Shown here piece after piece: positions 63,113 through 64,000 of a stretch of 64,000 nt of DNA. The DNA is taken from contig NZ_WCHR01000012.1 in assembly GCF_008973825.1 (NCBI RefSeq), positions 1 to 64,000 of the forward strand, read 5' to 3'. Under the pieces are notes generated by a model. The model had not been told where the DNA came from. It saw nothing but the letters and a program-made list of their open reading frames with translations, and ran no database searches. Position 1 is the first letter of the stretch; the number at the start of each line of letters is the position of its first letter. This DNA comes from Gemmobacter serpentinus (GTDB lineage: Bacteria; Pseudomonadota; Alphaproteobacteria; Rhodobacterales; Rhodobacteraceae). Both the position numbers and the translations under genes were made by a program.

Positions 63113-64000
63113 TCAGCGGCGCAGCGCGTCCAGCAGATCGCGGTCGGGATAGCCATCGGGCACCAGCCCGCGCGCGGTCTGGAAGGATTTGATCGCGGCA
63201 TAGGTCTTGGGGCCGACATTGCCATCGGTGCCGCCGGTGTCAAAGCCAAGCGCGGTCAGACGTTCCTGCACCTCGATCCGCTCCGACAGGCGCAGGGTCG
63301 CATCGCCCGCAGGCCAGGGCGTGACCAGTGCCCCGCCGCCCTTCAGGCGGTCGGACAGATGGCCCACCCCGATCACATAGCTGTCGGCCTGATTATACCG
63401 CTCGATCGCGTGGAAGTTGCGATAGATCAGGAAGGCTGCGCCCTTGACGCCTGAGGGCAGCAGCAGCGCCGCCTGTCCGTCGGGCACCTGCCCACCCGCC
63501 GCGCGGGTGATGCCCATGGCGCGCCAATCGGCACCCGACCGCTTGGCGGTCTTGCCCGAAATCCCGGAATAGCCCGCAGGCAGCTTGACCTCGACCCCCC
63601 AGGGCTGGCCGCGCTGCCAGCCGGATTTCGCGAGATATGCAGCGGTTGAGGCCAGCGCATCGGTCGGATCACCCGACCAGATGTCGCGCTTGCCATCGCC
63701 GGTGAAATCGACCGCGAAGGCAAGGTAGGATGTCGGGATGAACTGGGTATGGCCCATGGCCCCGGCCCAGCTGCCGATCATGTGGCGCGCATCGGTATCG
63801 CCCGCCTGCAGGATCTTCAGCGCCGCGATCAGCTGTTGCTGGAAGAACTCTTGCCGCCGCCCGTCAAAGGACAGCGTCGCCAGTGATTCAATCAGCGGCA
63901 GGTCGCCGCGTTTCTCGCCATAGCTCGATTCCATGCCCCAGACCGCCACGACGACCTCTTTGTCGACGCCATAAGTGGCCTCGATCTGGGCGAGCTGCCC
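63113..64000 (-). CDS. MltB-type lytic murein transglycosylase, 5' end outside the window
   Basis: The visible 295 residues are the C-terminal part; the frame continues past the window edge, reading LAQIEATYGVDKEVVVAVWGMESSYGEKRGDLP, where the Glu of GMESSYG is the catalytic acid. AALKILQAGDTDARHMIGSWAGAMGHTQFIPTSYLAFAVDFTGDGKRDIW is the MltB/SLT_2 signature. The C-terminus is a PG_binding_1 domain (RLTALGFDTGGTDGNVGPKTYAAIKSFQTARGLVPDGYPDRDLLDAL). It cleaves peptidoglycan by forming 1,6-anhydro ends. Confidence 0.92.
   Translation of the reverse strand, partial: GQLAQIEATYGVDKEVVVAVWGMESSYGEKRGDLPLIESLATLSFDGRRQEFFQQQLIAALKILQAGDTDARHMIGSWAGAMGHTQFIPTSYLAFAVDFTGDGKRDIWSGDPTDALASTAAYLAKSGWQRGQPWGVEVKLPAGYSGISGKTAKRSGADWRAMGITRAAGGQVPDGQAALLLPSGVKGAAFLIYRNFHAIERYNQADSYVIGVGHLSDRLKGGGALVTPWPAGDATLRLSERIEVQERLTALGFDTGGTDGNVGPKTYAAIKSFQTARGLVPDGYPDRDLLDALRR

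Overview
The window is a GC-rich, densely coded stretch of chromosome from an alphaproteobacterium, most likely a member of the Rhodobacteraceae/Paracoccaceae (Rhodobacter, Paracoccus or Gemmobacter type). The indications are a GcrA cell-cycle regulator, the rpsA-ihfB-lapA-trpF order, hom next to glpX, DUF1467 and DUF1993 proteins, an acs gene linked to an MHS-type symporter, and dispersed palindromes containing a GAGGATATTT core. I see no prophage, transposase, integrase, CRISPR array or known defence module; this is mostly core chromosome with accessory genes in between.

Layout. 0-4 kb: a YmdB-type phosphoesterase, an SLC13 permease with RCK domains and a YebC regulator. 4-14 kb: uvrB and carB (minus strand), then pabB-pabC, aspS and a DUF1993 protein. 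14-24 kb: a secreted DUF1800/DUF1501 pair, a GNAT-MliC pair, an orphan receiver protein, methylmalonyl-CoA epimerase, DUF1467, EI24, a nitroreductase broken by one amber codon, a lytic transglycosylase lipoprotein, DUF167, gcrA and a hotdog thioesterase. 23.6-29.6 kb (minus): hom, glpX and a tightly coupled DUF4173 / response regulator / histidine kinase set. 29.6-37.6 kb: a small lipoprotein, a TetR regulator, a pirin, three TadE/TadG-type pseudopilus genes, an M20 amidohydrolase and a CHAD protein. 37.7-40.7 kb: a large beta-helix protein and a HugZ-like protein. 41-46 kb: acs, adk and an MFS symporter on one strand, apparently a carboxylate uptake and activation unit that includes its own AMP-recycling kinase. 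46-52.7 kb: aroA, cmk, a CAT-fold protein, DUF2237, then on the minus strand a membrane-tethered LuxR regulator coupled to a PepSY-like secreted protein, an acidic secreted protein, and trpB. 52.9-57 kb: tRNA-Gln and the rpsA-ihfB-lapA-trpF-GNAT cluster. 57-64 kb: a divergent nitroreductase/HxlR pair, a thiolase-cupin-FadB/J beta-oxidation operon, a GST, and a lytic transglycosylase cut by the window end.

Metabolic links. Chorismate is made (aroA) and used (pabB/pabC for folate, trpF/trpB for tryptophan). The acs-adk-symporter unit, methylmalonyl-CoA epimerase and the fad operon handle acyl-CoA, and glpX supports growth on non-sugar carbon. The points most worth a second look are the acs-adk coupling with an altered zinc LID in Adk, the LuxR-PepSY-acidic protein cluster, the composite palindromes in intergenic regions, the amber-interrupted nitroreductase, and several clean inverted repeats at promoters.
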